Positions 35,864 through 46,146 of a stretch of DNA of 64,000 nt are shown here, one piece after another. Below the pieces are notes generated by a model that was not told the origin of the DNA, made no database searches, and saw only the letters and a program-made list of their open reading frames with translations. The DNA comes from Hyphomicrobiales bacterium (GTDB lineage: Bacteria; Pseudomonadota; Alphaproteobacteria; Rhizobiales; Rhizobiaceae), in NCBI GenBank assembly GCA_900469615.1, contig UBYA01000001.1, positions 124,001 to 188,000 of the forward strand. Reading direction: 5' to 3'. Every line of letters begins with the position of its first letter. The first letter of the stretch is position 1. Both the position numbers and the translations under genes were made by a program.

Positions 35864-38800
35864 AGAGCTGCCCCCAGGCCGCGGCGTGCGCCGTTACGAA
35901 AATCACGCAAGGATGGTGTGTGGAGCTGAACGGCATCGGACAGTGCCTCTCCCTGGCTGTCGGCAAAGGCAGCCAGCGCGGCGATCGTCGGATGACGCAG
36001 CAGATGTTTCGCTTCCAGCGGCAAGCCGTTGTCGCGCATGCGGGCGGCGATGCGGAAGATGGTCAGCGAATCCGCGCCGAGTGCATAAAGATTGTCATCG
36101 ACGCCGATATCGCCAAGGTTCAGAACATCCTGCCAGATCGCCAGCAGCCGCTGCTCCGTCCCGGTTTTCGGCTGGACCTTGCTCGGTGCGGCCTCGCGCT
36201 GCGGTACGCCGCGCTGCTGCAACGTCTTGCGGTCGAGTTTTCCGTTGGCGGTCTGCGGCAGCTCGGCTTCGATCACCCAGAAGCTGGGCACCATATGCCC
36301 CGGCAGGTTGGCTTTGGCATGCACCGCGATATTGGCTGAGGACGTCTCGCTGCCACTTGCGCTCGGTACGATGTAGCAGACCAGGGAGCGGTCGCCTTTC
36401 GCGTTTTCGGCGACGACGACGGCGCATTGGCGCACACCTTCGGCCTTGGAAACGACCGCTTCTATGTCGCCGAGCTCGATGCGGAAGCCGCGCAGCTTGA
36501 TCTGCTGGTCGCGTCGCCCGAGCAATTGCAGCGAACCGTCCGCAAGCCGCCGTCCGACGTCGCCGGTCTTGTAGAGGCGCATCGGCCTGCCGACGGTAAA
36601 GCAATGCGGGATGAAGGCTTTCTCGGTCAGGTCGAGCCGGTCGAAATAACCCTCCGCCAGCCCGTCGCCGCCGATATGCAGTTCGCCGATGACGCCGACC
36701 GGCGCGATATTGTCGCTCTGGTCGAGGATGTAGAGCTGGGTATTGGCTATCGGATGGCCGATCGTGATCGGCTGGTCGGCATCCGTGACGCGCTGCAGCG
36801 ACGACCAGATCGTCGTTTCCGTCGGCCCGTACATGTTCCAGAGTTCGCCGCCGATCGACAGCAGGGAGCGCGCCAATTCCTTGGGCAGCGGTTCCCCGCC
36901 GCAAAGCATCTTCAGCGTCCGCCGTTCCTTCAGTCCGGCCTCCACCAGCATCTGCCAGAGCGTCGGCGTCGCCTGCAGAACCGTGGCGTCGTGCTCGTCA
37001 ATGAGCTTGACCAGCTCAAATCCGTCCTGGACCTGGCCGCGGCTGGCAATGACGACCTTCCCGCCCGATATCAGCGGCAGGTAGAGCTCCAGGCCGGCGA
37101 TATCGAAGGAGATCGTCGTGACCGCGACCAGCGTATCGTTCGCATCGAAGCCGGGCTCCCTGGCCATCGAGAGAAGGAAGTTCGTCAGGGACCGATGCGA
37201 GACTTCGACACCCTTGGGCATGCCGGTCGAACCCGATGTGAAGATGATATAGGCGGATGCCGTCGTATCGACCGGCAGGGTCTTCAGCGGCAGGCCCGTC
37301 ATGGAGCTGATCGCCTTGGCGTCCTTGTCGAGACGGATGACGGGAGTCTCGGCGGCTGCCAGCCGGGCCATGTCGTCGCTATCGCAAATCACGCCGCCGA
37401 TGCGGGCGATATCCAGCGTCTGCAGCAGGCGCGGTCTGGGATGAGCCGGATCCATCGGAACATAGGTGTGCCCTGCCTTCATGACGGCGAGGAGGGCGAT
37501 CAGCATGTTCAGCGAGCGCTCGACCAGTATGGCGATGCGCTGACCGGGGTCTGGAAGCGCCATCTGGAGGTAGAGCGCGAGCTGGTTGGAGCGCGTTTCC
37601 AATTCGCCGTAAGTGATCGTCTGGTCGTCATGCTTGGCGGCGACGGCATTCGGATGCTCGGATGCCCGTTTGCTGAAGAGCGAGAAGACGAATTGATCGT
37701 GATGGTAAGGCGCCGCTGTCCGATTGAGATCGTCGATCAACCAGGATTTTTCTTCTGCCGACAGCAATGGCAGCTCGCAGACCTTGCGATCCATGTCGTT
37801 TGCCAGCGCCGCAGCCAGCGTCGAGAAATGACCGATCCATCGTTCGACCGTCGAGCGGTCGAAGACATCGGCGTTATAGTCGACATCGATGCGGATATGA
37901 TCCGCAGCCTCGATCATGTTGAAGAAGAGATCGAAGTTGGAGAAGGCTTTCGCGTTCGGCTCCATCGTCGATTTCAGGCCGCCGAAGGTCGATCCGCCGG
38001 CCACGCGCTCAAGGTTGAACTGGATTTCGGTGAGCGGCAGGCGTCTTGGGTCGCGTTTCGTATCCAGCTTGCGCACCAGGGTGCCGTACGTGTAGTTCTG
38101 ATGCTCGAAGGCCTGGAAAACCAGCTGCTGCGTCGCCTTCAGATGAGCGGCGAACGCTTCCGTCCGCGATACCGATTGACGCAGCGGCAGCAGATTGACG
38201 CAATGTCCGACAAGGGTCCGGCCATCCAGCAGGCTTTGCCCGGCCGAAGGAATGGCAATGACGATATCGTCCTGGCCGGACAGCCGCGATATCATGACCT
38301 GCAGCGTTGCCAGCAGCGTGGAGAACAGCGTGGCCCCCGATTTGGCGCCTTTCTTCTTCAGAGCCTTGTAGACGTCGGCGCCGACATAGCCGGTGCAGGT
38401 TCCGCCCGCGAAGCTGCGATATTCCGGGCGCGGCCGATCGAGCGGCAGGTCCGGCAGGTCGGGAACGGTCTTGAACTGATCCAGCCAGAACTGCTCGGTT
38501 GCCTGGGATTTTTCCGGCCTGGGGGAAAGATCCGTCGAATAGGTGGCAAAGGAGAGGGCCGGCGGAAATTCCGGAACGCTGCCCGCCTTGAAGGCATCGT
38601 AGGCAGCCGACAGCTCTTCGACGAACGTGTTGATCGACCAGCCGTCGCAGACGATGTGATGGGCGGTAAAGACCAGCACATGCTTGGAGGGCGCCAGCCT
38701 GACGATGCTCGCGCGGACGAGAGGGCCATTGATGAGGTCGAAGGGCGTATGGGCCTCGTCGTCCAGGAGGCCGGCGAGACCTTCCTGATCGAGACCCTCC

Positions 38801-41800
38801 AGGATCGGCAGATCGAGCTGGAAATCCGGAATGAACTGGAAATGCTCGCCGCTGCGGTCGAAGCGGATATGGAAGGCATCGTGACGCCCAATGACCGTAT
38901 CGAAGGCTTTCCGAATGGCTTTTTCATCCAGGCTTCCCTCAAGCGTCAGCGAAAAGGATTCGTTGAATGAGCAGGACGCTTCGTCACCCGCCTGCGCCGC
39001 AAGCCATATTTCCGTCTGGGCTTCCGTCAACGGTGCGGACAGGGGCTTCGCGGCGGTCGCCGACATCTGCCTTGCCGGGGCGGATAGCTCTTCCTTCGCC
39101 GTGAATATCCCCACGGCCTGCATGGCATCGAGACTATCGCGGAAGGCTTTCGCAATGGTATCGAAATCATCCTCGTTATGGGCTGTCGTCAGGAAGCAGG
39201 GATAACCGTCCTGTATATGGACGCCATTGAGCCGCATCTGGGCATAAAACAGCGCCCCGAGCGGATCCTGGCTGGAAAAGTCGGTGGCGAACCAGCTCTT
39301 GTAGCCGTGGACGACATCGGCAATGCCGCGCCGGGCAAGATCGGCCTTGATCTCCGCAACCAGCGCCTCCGTCCGCTCGGCGACGCGGTCGTAGAGAGCG
39401 GATCCTTCTCCCTTGATGTGGTGCAACACGGCATGGGCGGCGGCAAGTGTCAGCGGATGGCGGACGAAGGTGCCGGCAAAGAATGTCGGAGCCGTCATGG
39501 GAACGGAGTTGTCGCCATAGGTCCAGTGGCCGCCGTCGAGCGCGTCCATGAAGCGCGGGCTGCCGACAAGCACGCCGATCGGCATTCCGCCGCCGACGAC
39601 CTTGCCATAGGTCGCCATGTCGCCCTTGATGCCCCAGATTGCCTGCATGCCGCCGGGATCGACGCGAAAGCCGGTGACGACCTCGTCGAAAACCAGGGCG
39701 AACTCCGATCTGGTGGCGATGTCGCGCAACGCCAGCACGAAGTCTCGCGGTTGCAGCTCCGGATGACGGCTCTGGATCGGCTCGATGATCACTGCCGCTA
39801 TCTCGTCGGCATTGGCACGGATGAAATCGAGACTTTCCGGCGCGCCGTAGCGCAGCACCGTCATGTTCGACACGGAGGCCATCGGAATACCGGAGGCGAC
39901 CGGCAGGGCGATCGGTTTGTCGGCGCGATTGCGCCCCTTGACCAGAACCTCGTCGAACTGGCCGTGATAATCATTGGCGAAGACCACGACCCGATCGCGG
40001 CCGGTGACTGCGCGGGCAAGCCGCATCGCCGCCATGACCGCTTCCGAACCGGTATTGCAGAAAGTAACCCGCTCGTGGCCGGTGATGTCGGCGATCATCT
40101 CGGCGACGTCGCCGGCAAGCGGCGTCTGCGGGCCGATGGCAAATCCGCGATCGGCCTGAGCCTTGACCGCGTCGATCACGAAATCGGGCGCGTGGCCGAA
40201 GGCGGTCTGCCCGAAGCCGTTGACCAGATCGACATAGCGGTTGCCGTCGATATCCCAGATATAGGCACCCTTGGAATGGTCGCAGACGATCGGGAACACC
40301 ATCTCCTTCCAATCCGCCCGGAAGCCCGACGCGGAGCGGGGATCGGCCAGATGCCCGCGATGTTCCTGTGTAAAGCTCTTGGACCGGGCGTTCTTGGTTT
40401 CATACGCCCTGGTGAGATTGGCGATGAAATCCTGCTTGGCGGCGGAAATTTCCGGAGCCAGGCTTTTTGCATTCGGACGATACAGCTTGATGCGTTCGGT
40501 GCCGAAATCGCTTTCGGCAGGCGCAGCGGCAGCCGGTGCGCTTGCCGCGGGCTGCTGCTGCGGCATGGCGGCTGGCGCGGATGTCGTGGCCGAGGCGCCC
40601 GAAGCGGACGCTGCCTGGGGGCCGCCCTGCATGGGCTGCAGCATTGCCAGCTGCTGGGCAAACAGGGTTTGGGCCATCTGGATCTGCGATTGCATCACCA
40701 TGGCGAGATCCGATGCCGCAGCCGGCATCGATGCGACCGGGGCGGCCGGCGGCATGAGAGGCTGCGGCATCGGCACGGCCACGGCCGACGTCGGCATGAC
40801 CGCGATGGGGGAGGCGGATGGTGCGGGTTCAGCGGCCTTCATCGCCTCGGGCGGCATCTGCTGATCGAGGTACACAGCCAGATCGGCGACGCAAGGGATA
40901 TCGCTCAGCAGTTCCCGGAAGGAGATCTTGACCTTGAAATCCTTCTCGATGCGCTGCGCAAACTGACCGACGAAAAGCGAATCGAAGCCAAGCTCCAGGA
41001 ATGTCGCCGTCCGCTCGTCCGGCCCGAGCGTTTCACCCGACATGTCGCTCAACAAGGTCAGGAGGGCCGTTTCCAATTGTGGCAGGCGGCTGGATATGAG
41101 AATGGGTGCTGCAACGTTCATCGCTGGATTCTCCTCGGTGAGGTTGACGTCAGAGACAGAGGAATCGGCTACCGGGCGGCTTTCCGCCTGGATACCGCCG
41201 CTCCGCGTCGATGCGCGGCGAGCGGACGGAGGTGCATCGATCCAGTGGCGTTGTCTCTGGAACGGGTAGGTCGGCAGGGAAAGCCGCTGTCGGGCAGCGG
41301 AAGGGAGAGCCGGCCAATTGAGCCGGCATCCCGCCATCCACAGCTTGCCATGGGCCTCCGCAAGAGTGGCCGCCGCCGCGGATGCCCGATCATGTTCGGG
41401 CAAGGATTGTACGACGGCGGCAAGGCCGTCGCGGGCGATGGTCTGTGCGGCAAAGACCGACAGGGTGCGCCCCGGCCCGACTTCGAGAAGAACCGGTTTG
41501 CGGTCGCGGCAGAGCGTGGCCAACCCGTCGGCAAAGCGCACGGCGTCGCGGCAGTGCATGGCCCAGTAATCGGGAGAGGTCGCCAGCTCGGTCGTCTGCC
41601 AATCGCCGGTGACACCCGAGATGAAGGGTATGGTGGCCGTGCCATAAGTGACCTTCTCGGTCTCCTGGCGCAGCGCCAGAGCCGCGTCGCTCATCATTGC
41701 GGAATGAAAGGCGTGCGACGTGTGCAGCCGGCTGAAGGCGATATCGGCGGCGGAAAGCGCTGCGCAAACCTTGTCGATGTCGCCGAACGGGCCGGAGATG

Positions 41801-43944
41801 ACGCACAGCTTCGGGGCGTTGATCGCGGCAATCTCGACCTCTCCCTGCAGGTAGGAGGCGATCGTGCCGGCATCGGCGCGAACGGACACCATTGCCCCAT
41901 GCGGCTGATGCTGCATCAGCCGGCCGCGATTGGCCACGAGACGCAGGCCGTCTTCGAAGGAAATGACATTGGCGAGCGTGGCGGCAACAAACTCGCCGAC
42001 GCTGTGGCCGATCATGGCATAGGGCTTTACGCCGCGGCTGAGCCACAGGCGGGCAAGCGCATATTCGACGAGGTAGAGGCAAGGCTGGGCAATGCGGGTT
42101 TCGCGTTGCTCGTCGGCAATTGCCTGCGTGGCGGGGCCGGTGTGGCAGATATAATCCCGCAGGTCGAGCCCGAGGGTCATTTTCAAAAGCTCGGCGCCGC
42201 GGTCGATCCAGCGGGCGAATTCCGGCTCGGAGCTGTAGAGGCCGGCGCCCATGCCGACATACTGCGCGCCCTGGCCCGGAAACATGAATGCGACGGGCGG
42301 TTGATCGGCGGCGACCAAAGGCTGAAGGCTCTCCGTCGTCAGCTTGACGATCGCGTCTTCGACGCTTGCGGCGACAACGGCCAGCCGATGAGCGAACTCG
42401 CGCCGCCCGGTTTGAAGCGTATGGGCGAGCTGTGCGACGGAAAGCTCGGGATTCTGGGCAAGATGATCACCCAAATTGGTACGCATCTTCGCAAGCGCCG
42501 GCTTGCTGCGCGCCGAAAGGGGGAGAATGTAATCGCCCCCTACCTCTTTCGAGGTAGTCGAGGAATGAAGAGGCTCCTCCAAAACGATGTGGACGTTTGT
42601 GCCGCCGACGCCGAAGGCACTCACGCCTGCTCTTCGCGGCGCTTGCCCCTGCGGCCAGTCGATGGCCGTTGTCGGGATGTAGAAGGGGCTTCCTTCGAGG
42701 GCGATGCGCGGATTGGGCTGCCGATAGTTCGGCATCGGCGGGATCTTCGCACAACGAAGCGCCAGCGCCGCCTTGATGAGACCGGTCACGCCGGCGGCAC
42801 AATCGGTATGGCCGATGGTGCCCTTGACCGATCCGAGCGCGCAGCTCGCCGCTCCCGGCGCGTCATGCGCGAACGCTCTCGTCAGTCCGTTGAACTCGAT
42901 GGGGTCGCCGAGCGGCGTCGCGGTGCCGTGGCATTCGATATAGCCGATCGACGAAGGATCGACATCCGCATTGGCGAGCGCCGTCGCGATCGCTTCCGCC
43001 TGACCCTCGACGCTCGGCGCCGTGAACCCGACCTTGTCGCTGCCGTCATTGTTGATGCCGTAGCCGCGAATGACCGCATAGATGTGATCGCCATCCTGAA
43101 GCGCATCCTCGTAGCGCTTCAGGAGAACGACGCCGGCTCCGCTGGCAAAGACAGTTCCCGCGGCGTCGGCGTCGAACGGCCGGCAGGCGCCATCGGGCGA
43201 CGCCATGCCGCCTTCCTGATAGAGATAGCCCCTCTTTTGCGGAATCGTGATCGAGACGCCGCCGGCAAGGGCCATATCGCAGCTATAGGTAAGCAGATTC
43301 TGGCATGCCTGCGAGACGGCCAAAAGAGAACTCGAGCATGCCGACTGCAGCGTAAAGGCAGGGCCGCGCAGATTGAATTTGTAGGCCACGCGCGTTGACA
43401 GCGTGTCGTTGAGCGCCCCGACGAGCTCGTGAAAGCTTCCGATCTGGTAGTGCGAGGTGAACTCCTCAGCCTTTGCGCGATCGTGCAGGACGTTGTTGAT
43501 CAGGTAGGTCGGCATCGAGGAGCCGGCGAAGACGCCGATCGGGCCGGTATAGCGCTGCGGATCGTAGCCGCCGTCCTCGAGCGCTTCCCAGCATATTTCC
43601 AGGAATATTCGATGTTGCGGGTCGGTAACGGCAGCCTCGCGCGGAAACATGCCGAAAAACTCGGCGTCGAACATATCGGCGCCTTCGAGATGCGGCCTGG
43701 CGGCGACATAGTTGGGTTGCGCCCGCTCTTCATCGGTGAACGCGTCTTCGATCTCATCCGGCGAAAACCGCGAAAAGGCGTTCTTCCCTTCGAGTATCAG
43801 CTGCCAAAGCTCACCCACGGAGGGCGCGCCAGGGAAGCGGCCGGACATGCCGACAATGGCGATGTGCCCGGAAATCTGCTCGCTCTGATCCTCAGGATCT
43901 TCGACATCATGCTGTTCGCCATTCTCCGGCTGGTTCCGTTTCAT
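35860..43944 (-). CDS. Hybrid PKS-NRPS: KS-AT-ACP-aminotransferase-C-A-PCP
   Basis: 2694 residues from ATG 43944 (AGGAG upstream, ATGA overlap with the A-PCP gene); the frame extending to 44496 is shadow. KS ~27-455: active Cys in SACSSSLLA (~202), His in ECHGTATPLGD (~338) and GHTDCAAG (~378). AT ~550-850: GHSVGEF Ser (~647), HAFHS (~746) pointing to malonyl-CoA. ACP Ser ~988 (LGFDSL). GSA-type aminotransferase ~1190-1610, PLP Lys ~1447 (ATYGKVVGGG). C ~1635-2070, HHIVCDG intact. A ~2085-2580; specificity residues read D-I-L-Q-L-G-M-I-W-K, one off a known glycine code. PCP Ser ~2625. No KR, DH or ER. Order parallels McyE and MycA, makers of beta-amino acyl units. Confidence 0.95.
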   Translation of the reverse strand: MKRNQPENGEQHDVEDPEDQSEQISGHIAIVGMSGRFPGAPSVGELWQLILEGKNAFSRFSPDEIEDAFTDEERAQPNYVAARPHLEGADMFDAEFFGMFPREAAVTDPQHRIFLEICWEALEDGGYDPQRYTGPIGVFAGSSMPTYLINNVLHDRAKAEEFTSHYQIGSFHELVGALNDTLSTRVAYKFNLRGPAFTLQSACSSSLLAVSQACQNLLTYSCDMALAGGVSITIPQKRGYLYQEGGMASPDGACRPFDADAAGTVFASGAGVVLLKRYEDALQDGDHIYAVIRGYGINNDGSDKVGFTAPSVEGQAEAIATALANADVDPSSIGYIECHGTATPLGDPIEFNGLTRAFAHDAPGAASCALGSVKGTIGHTDCAAGVTGLIKAALALRCAKIPPMPNYRQPNPRIALEGSPFYIPTTAIDWPQGQAPRRAGVSAFGVGGTNVHIVLEEPLHSSTTSKEVGGDYILPLSARSKPALAKMRTNLGDHLAQNPELSVAQLAHTLQTGRREFAHRLAVVAASVEDAIVKLTTESLQPLVAADQPPVAFMFPGQGAQYVGMGAGLYSSEPEFARWIDRGAELLKMTLGLDLRDYICHTGPATQAIADEQRETRIAQPCLYLVEYALARLWLSRGVKPYAMIGHSVGEFVAATLANVISFEDGLRLVANRGRLMQHQPHGAMVSVRADAGTIASYLQGEVEIAAINAPKLCVISGPFGDIDKVCAALSAADIAFSRLHTSHAFHSAMMSDAALALRQETEKVTYGTATIPFISGVTGDWQTTELATSPDYWAMHCRDAVRFADGLATLCRDRKPVLLEVGPGRTLSVFAAQTIARDGLAAVVQSLPEHDRASAAAATLAEAHGKLWMAGCRLNWPALPSAARQRLSLPTYPFQRQRHWIDAPPSARRASTRSGGIQAESRPVADSSVSDVNLTEENPAMNVAAPILISSRLPQLETALLTLLSDMSGETLGPDERTATFLELGFDSLFVGQFAQRIEKDFKVKISFRELLSDIPCVADLAVYLDQQMPPEAMKAAEPAPSASPIAVMPTSAVAVPMPQPLMPPAAPVASMPAAASDLAMVMQSQIQMAQTLFAQQLAMLQPMQGGPQAASASGASATTSAPAAMPQQQPAASAPAAAAPAESDFGTERIKLYRPNAKSLAPEISAAKQDFIANLTRAYETKNARSKSFTQEHRGHLADPRSASGFRADWKEMVFPIVCDHSKGAYIWDIDGNRYVDLVNGFGQTAFGHAPDFVIDAVKAQADRGFAIGPQTPLAGDVAEMIADITGHERVTFCNTGSEAVMAAMRLARAVTGRDRVVVFANDYHGQFDEVLVKGRNRADKPIALPVASGIPMASVSNMTVLRYGAPESLDFIRANADEIAAVIIEPIQSRHPELQPRDFVLALRDIATRSEFALVFDEVVTGFRVDPGGMQAIWGIKGDMATYGKVVGGGMPIGVLVGSPRFMDALDGGHWTYGDNSVPMTAPTFFAGTFVRHPLTLAAAHAVLHHIKGEGSALYDRVAERTEALVAEIKADLARRGIADVVHGYKSWFATDFSSQDPLGALFYAQMRLNGVHIQDGYPCFLTTAHNEDDFDTIAKAFRDSLDAMQAVGIFTAKEELSAPARQMSATAAKPLSAPLTEAQTEIWLAAQAGDEASCSFNESFSLTLEGSLDEKAIRKAFDTVIGRHDAFHIRFDRSGEHFQFIPDFQLDLPILEGLDQEGLAGLLDDEAHTPFDLINGPLVRASIVRLAPSKHVLVFTAHHIVCDGWSINTFVEELSAAYDAFKAGSVPEFPPALSFATYSTDLSPRPEKSQATEQFWLDQFKTVPDLPDLPLDRPRPEYRSFAGGTCTGYVGADVYKALKKKGAKSGATLFSTLLATLQVMISRLSGQDDIVIAIPSAGQSLLDGRTLVGHCVNLLPLRQSVSRTEAFAAHLKATQQLVFQAFEHQNYTYGTLVRKLDTKRDPRRLPLTEIQFNLERVAGGSTFGGLKSTMEPNAKAFSNFDLFFNMIEAADHIRIDVDYNADVFDRSTVERWIGHFSTLAAALANDMDRKVCELPLLSAEEKSWLIDDLNRTAAPYHHDQFVFSLFSKRASEHPNAVAAKHDDQTITYGELETRSNQLALYLQMALPDPGQRIAILVERSLNMLIALLAVMKAGHTYVPMDPAHPRPRLLQTLDIARIGGVICDSDDMARLAAAETPVIRLDKDAKAISSMTGLPLKTLPVDTTASAYIIFTSGSTGMPKGVEVSHRSLTNFLLSMAREPGFDANDTLVAVTTISFDIAGLELYLPLISGGKVVIASRGQVQDGFELVKLIDEHDATVLQATPTLWQMLVEAGLKERRTLKMLCGGEPLPKELARSLLSIGGELWNMYGPTETTIWSSLQRVTDADQPITIGHPIANTQLYILDQSDNIAPVGVIGELHIGGDGLAEGYFDRLDLTEKAFIPHCFTVGRPMRLYKTGDVGRRLADGSLQLLGRRDQQIKLRGFRIELGDIEAVVSKAEGVRQCAVVVAENAKGDRSLVCYIVPSASGSETSSANIAVHAKANLPGHMVPSFWVIEAELPQTANGKLDRKTLQQRGVPQREAAPSKVQPKTGTEQRLLAIWQDVLNLGDIGVDDNLYALGADSLTIFRIAARMRDNGLPLEAKHLLRHPTIAALAAFADSQGEALSDAVQLHTPSLRDFRNGARRGLGAAL

Positions 43945-45857
43945 AAGGAGCTCCTGCGGATGTGAGAGATTGCTTTTTTCTGTAGAGCCGCGCGTTGGGC
44001 GGCAGCGGCGATGCGCGTCGGACCAGGCGCACGGCCATCCAGATAAAGCGCCAGTTCCCGGATTGTCGGATGGCGCAGCAGCGCGACCACGTCGATCGCA
44101 CGGCCGAGTGTTTCCTCCAGTCCGGCATGAATTTCCATCAGCTGCAGGGAAGTGCCCCCGAGGTCGAAGAAATTTCTGTCGAGGTCGACGCTTGTGAGGC
44201 TCAACGCGTCTTGCCACAGAGCCGTCACCGCCTCCTCGGTCCTGCTTCTGGTATCCGAAGGCTTTGACTGCGTTTCGACCGGCGGCGGCGTCAACTTCGA
44301 GCGGTCGACCTTCCCGGCGGCCGTCAGCGGCAGCGTGTCGACGATGACGGCGGCGCTCGGGATCATATAAGCCGGAAGGATGGCGCGCAGGCTGGCCATG
44401 ACGCTCTGCACCAGATCGGCGCCCGCGCCCGCGTGGCTTTCCTTGGGGCACAGATAGGCGACGATACGCTTCAGGCTTTCGCCCTGCATGTGGCAAAGGA
44501 CGATGCCATCGGCCAGGCGCGGATCGCGCCTGAGCGCGGCTTCGATTTCATCGAGCTCGATGCGCTTGCCGTTGACCTTGACCTGCCTGTCGCGGCGGCC
44601 CTTGAAGGTGACCGTGCCATCCGGCTTCAGGCAGGCGATGTCGCCCGTCAGGTAGAAGCGCGTCCTGCCGTCTTTCGTATCGACGGTCACGAATTTCTGG
44701 TCCGTCAGCTCCGGACGTTTGAAATAACCGATGGCGAGGCCATCGCCCGATATCGCCAACTGCCCCTCGATTCCGCGAGGGAGGACGCGCAGCTCCTCGT
44801 CCAATATGGCGATTCCCGTATGCGCGATGGCTCTGCCGATCGGCAGTTCCCCGCCGGAAAAATTCGGCAGGACCTGGAAAGCGGTGGCAAAGACCGTCGT
44901 TTCCGTCGGGCCATAGGCATTGGTGAGCTTGCAGCCGGGATGGTGTTCCAGAAAGCGCCGGGCGTGAACGGCCGAACCGACGTCTCCCCCGAAGAGGATA
45001 TGGCGAAGCTTTGGCAGGGGTGCCCGCGCATGATCGGCAAAAAGATTGAACAACCCCGTCGTCAGAAAAGAAACGCTTACATCCGTCGCCCGCATGAAAT
45101 CGGACAGGCGCGAGATGGAGAAATCGGCGTCGGGCATGATTGCCAAAGTGCAGCCGTTGAGAAGCGCGCCCCAGATTTCCAACGTCGACGCATCGAAGGA
45201 GATGGTGGCCGTGTGGAGAACGACGTCATCCTGGCGAAAGTCGACATAGCTCTGATCGAGAACGACCCGCGCAATGCTGCGATGGCGGATCATCGTTCCC
45301 TTGGGGCGGCCGGTCGAGCCGGAGGTATACATGATATAGGCGAGATCCCCGCCGTTTATCTCTATGGCGGGCGCGGCCATTCGCGGCTTGCCGGCCATTT
45401 CAGCGATAATGGCACTTGCCTCGATGACCTTGCCGTTCATGCTGGGTATGCGGCTCAGCTTGTCGCCATGGTCCGAATTGACGAAAATGACTTTCGGCGC
45501 ACATTCGCCGATGACGAAATCGAGATGCTCGACCGGAAAGGCCGGATCGAGTGGAAGGTAGGCGCCTCCAGCTTTCAGGATGGCCAGGGTGCAAATGACC
45601 GCGTCGGCGCTCCGCGGCAGGAAGAGGCCGACAATATCGGCCTTTCGCACGCCGATTCTCATCAGGTGCGATGCCAGCGCATCCGATATGCGATCGAGAT
45701 CACAATAGCTGATATGGGTATCGCCGAAGACAAGGGCCGTTGCCTGCGGTATGGCGCGGGCCTGGATACGCAGCATTTCGTGAAGGCAAAGGTTGCGATC
45801 ATAATGCATAACGGCTGCGCTACTTGCTTCTGCTTGAGCATCGCGGTCAATCATCAT
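43941..45857 (-). CDS. NRPS loading subunit: adenylation domain plus PCP
   Basis: 638 residues. A domain ~20-530 with core motifs AYIMYTSGSTGRPKG, AYGPTETTVFAT, FYLTGDIACLKPDG, GRRDRQVKVNGKRIELDEIE and the catalytic Lys in AAGKVDRSKL; PCP ~540-620 with FFDLGGTSLQLMEI (Ser ~569). No condensation domain, so it starts the line by loading an amino acid onto its own PCP for the KS of the next protein. Specificity residues read by eye: D-A-L-F-L-G-A-V-F-K, which I cannot assign. First gene of a three-gene, ATGA-coupled operon. GGAGAG lies before its ATG. About 290 bases upstream of it contain no gene. Confidence 0.93.
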   Translation of the reverse strand: MMIDRDAQAEASSAAVMHYDRNLCLHEMLRIQARAIPQATALVFGDTHISYCDLDRISDALASHLMRIGVRKADIVGLFLPRSADAVICTLAILKAGGAYLPLDPAFPVEHLDFVIGECAPKVIFVNSDHGDKLSRIPSMNGKVIEASAIIAEMAGKPRMAAPAIEINGGDLAYIMYTSGSTGRPKGTMIRHRSIARVVLDQSYVDFRQDDVVLHTATISFDASTLEIWGALLNGCTLAIMPDADFSISRLSDFMRATDVSVSFLTTGLFNLFADHARAPLPKLRHILFGGDVGSAVHARRFLEHHPGCKLTNAYGPTETTVFATAFQVLPNFSGGELPIGRAIAHTGIAILDEELRVLPRGIEGQLAISGDGLAIGYFKRPELTDQKFVTVDTKDGRTRFYLTGDIACLKPDGTVTFKGRRDRQVKVNGKRIELDEIEAALRRDPRLADGIVLCHMQGESLKRIVAYLCPKESHAGAGADLVQSVMASLRAILPAYMIPSAAVIVDTLPLTAAGKVDRSKLTPPPVETQSKPSDTRSRTEEAVTALWQDALSLTSVDLDRNFFDLGGTSLQLMEIHAGLEETLGRAIDVVALLRHPTIRELALYLDGRAPGPTRIAAAAQRAALQKKAISHIRRSSL

Positions 45858-46146
45858 CGCTCTCCGGGTTGTCCTGCGACTTGCGACGACGCGAAATGCT
45901 TCATCGCCCGTTGCAGAATTTCATGCTGGAGCAAAAGCACCAGTTGATCATTGGGATAACTGTTCTCACCATCGAAAGTCGTAGGTTGTAGAGGGGCGTA
46001 GCCATTTGGCCGGAAAGGCCGGATACGGCAGAAACATCTCGGCCGAAAGCATTACGTGCGGCAGCGACTGCAGCAGCATGAGGGATGCCGAGAGCAGCAT
46101 CCACATGAAGAGAGAGGTAACGTGCTATACAGGAAAAAGCAGGCAG

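Noticed and set aside
39178..43398. 1406-codon plus-strand frame
   Set aside because: Antisense shadow of the high-GC PKS-NRPS gene; composition rich in Arg/Gly/Asp and no domains. The 847-codon frame at 36427-38970 is rejected for the same reason.
43945..44496. 184-codon N-terminal extension of the PKS-NRPS protein
   Set aside because: Arg/Pro-rich shadow of the A-PCP gene; ATG 43944 has a ribosome site and the ATGA overlap seen for the neighbouring genes.
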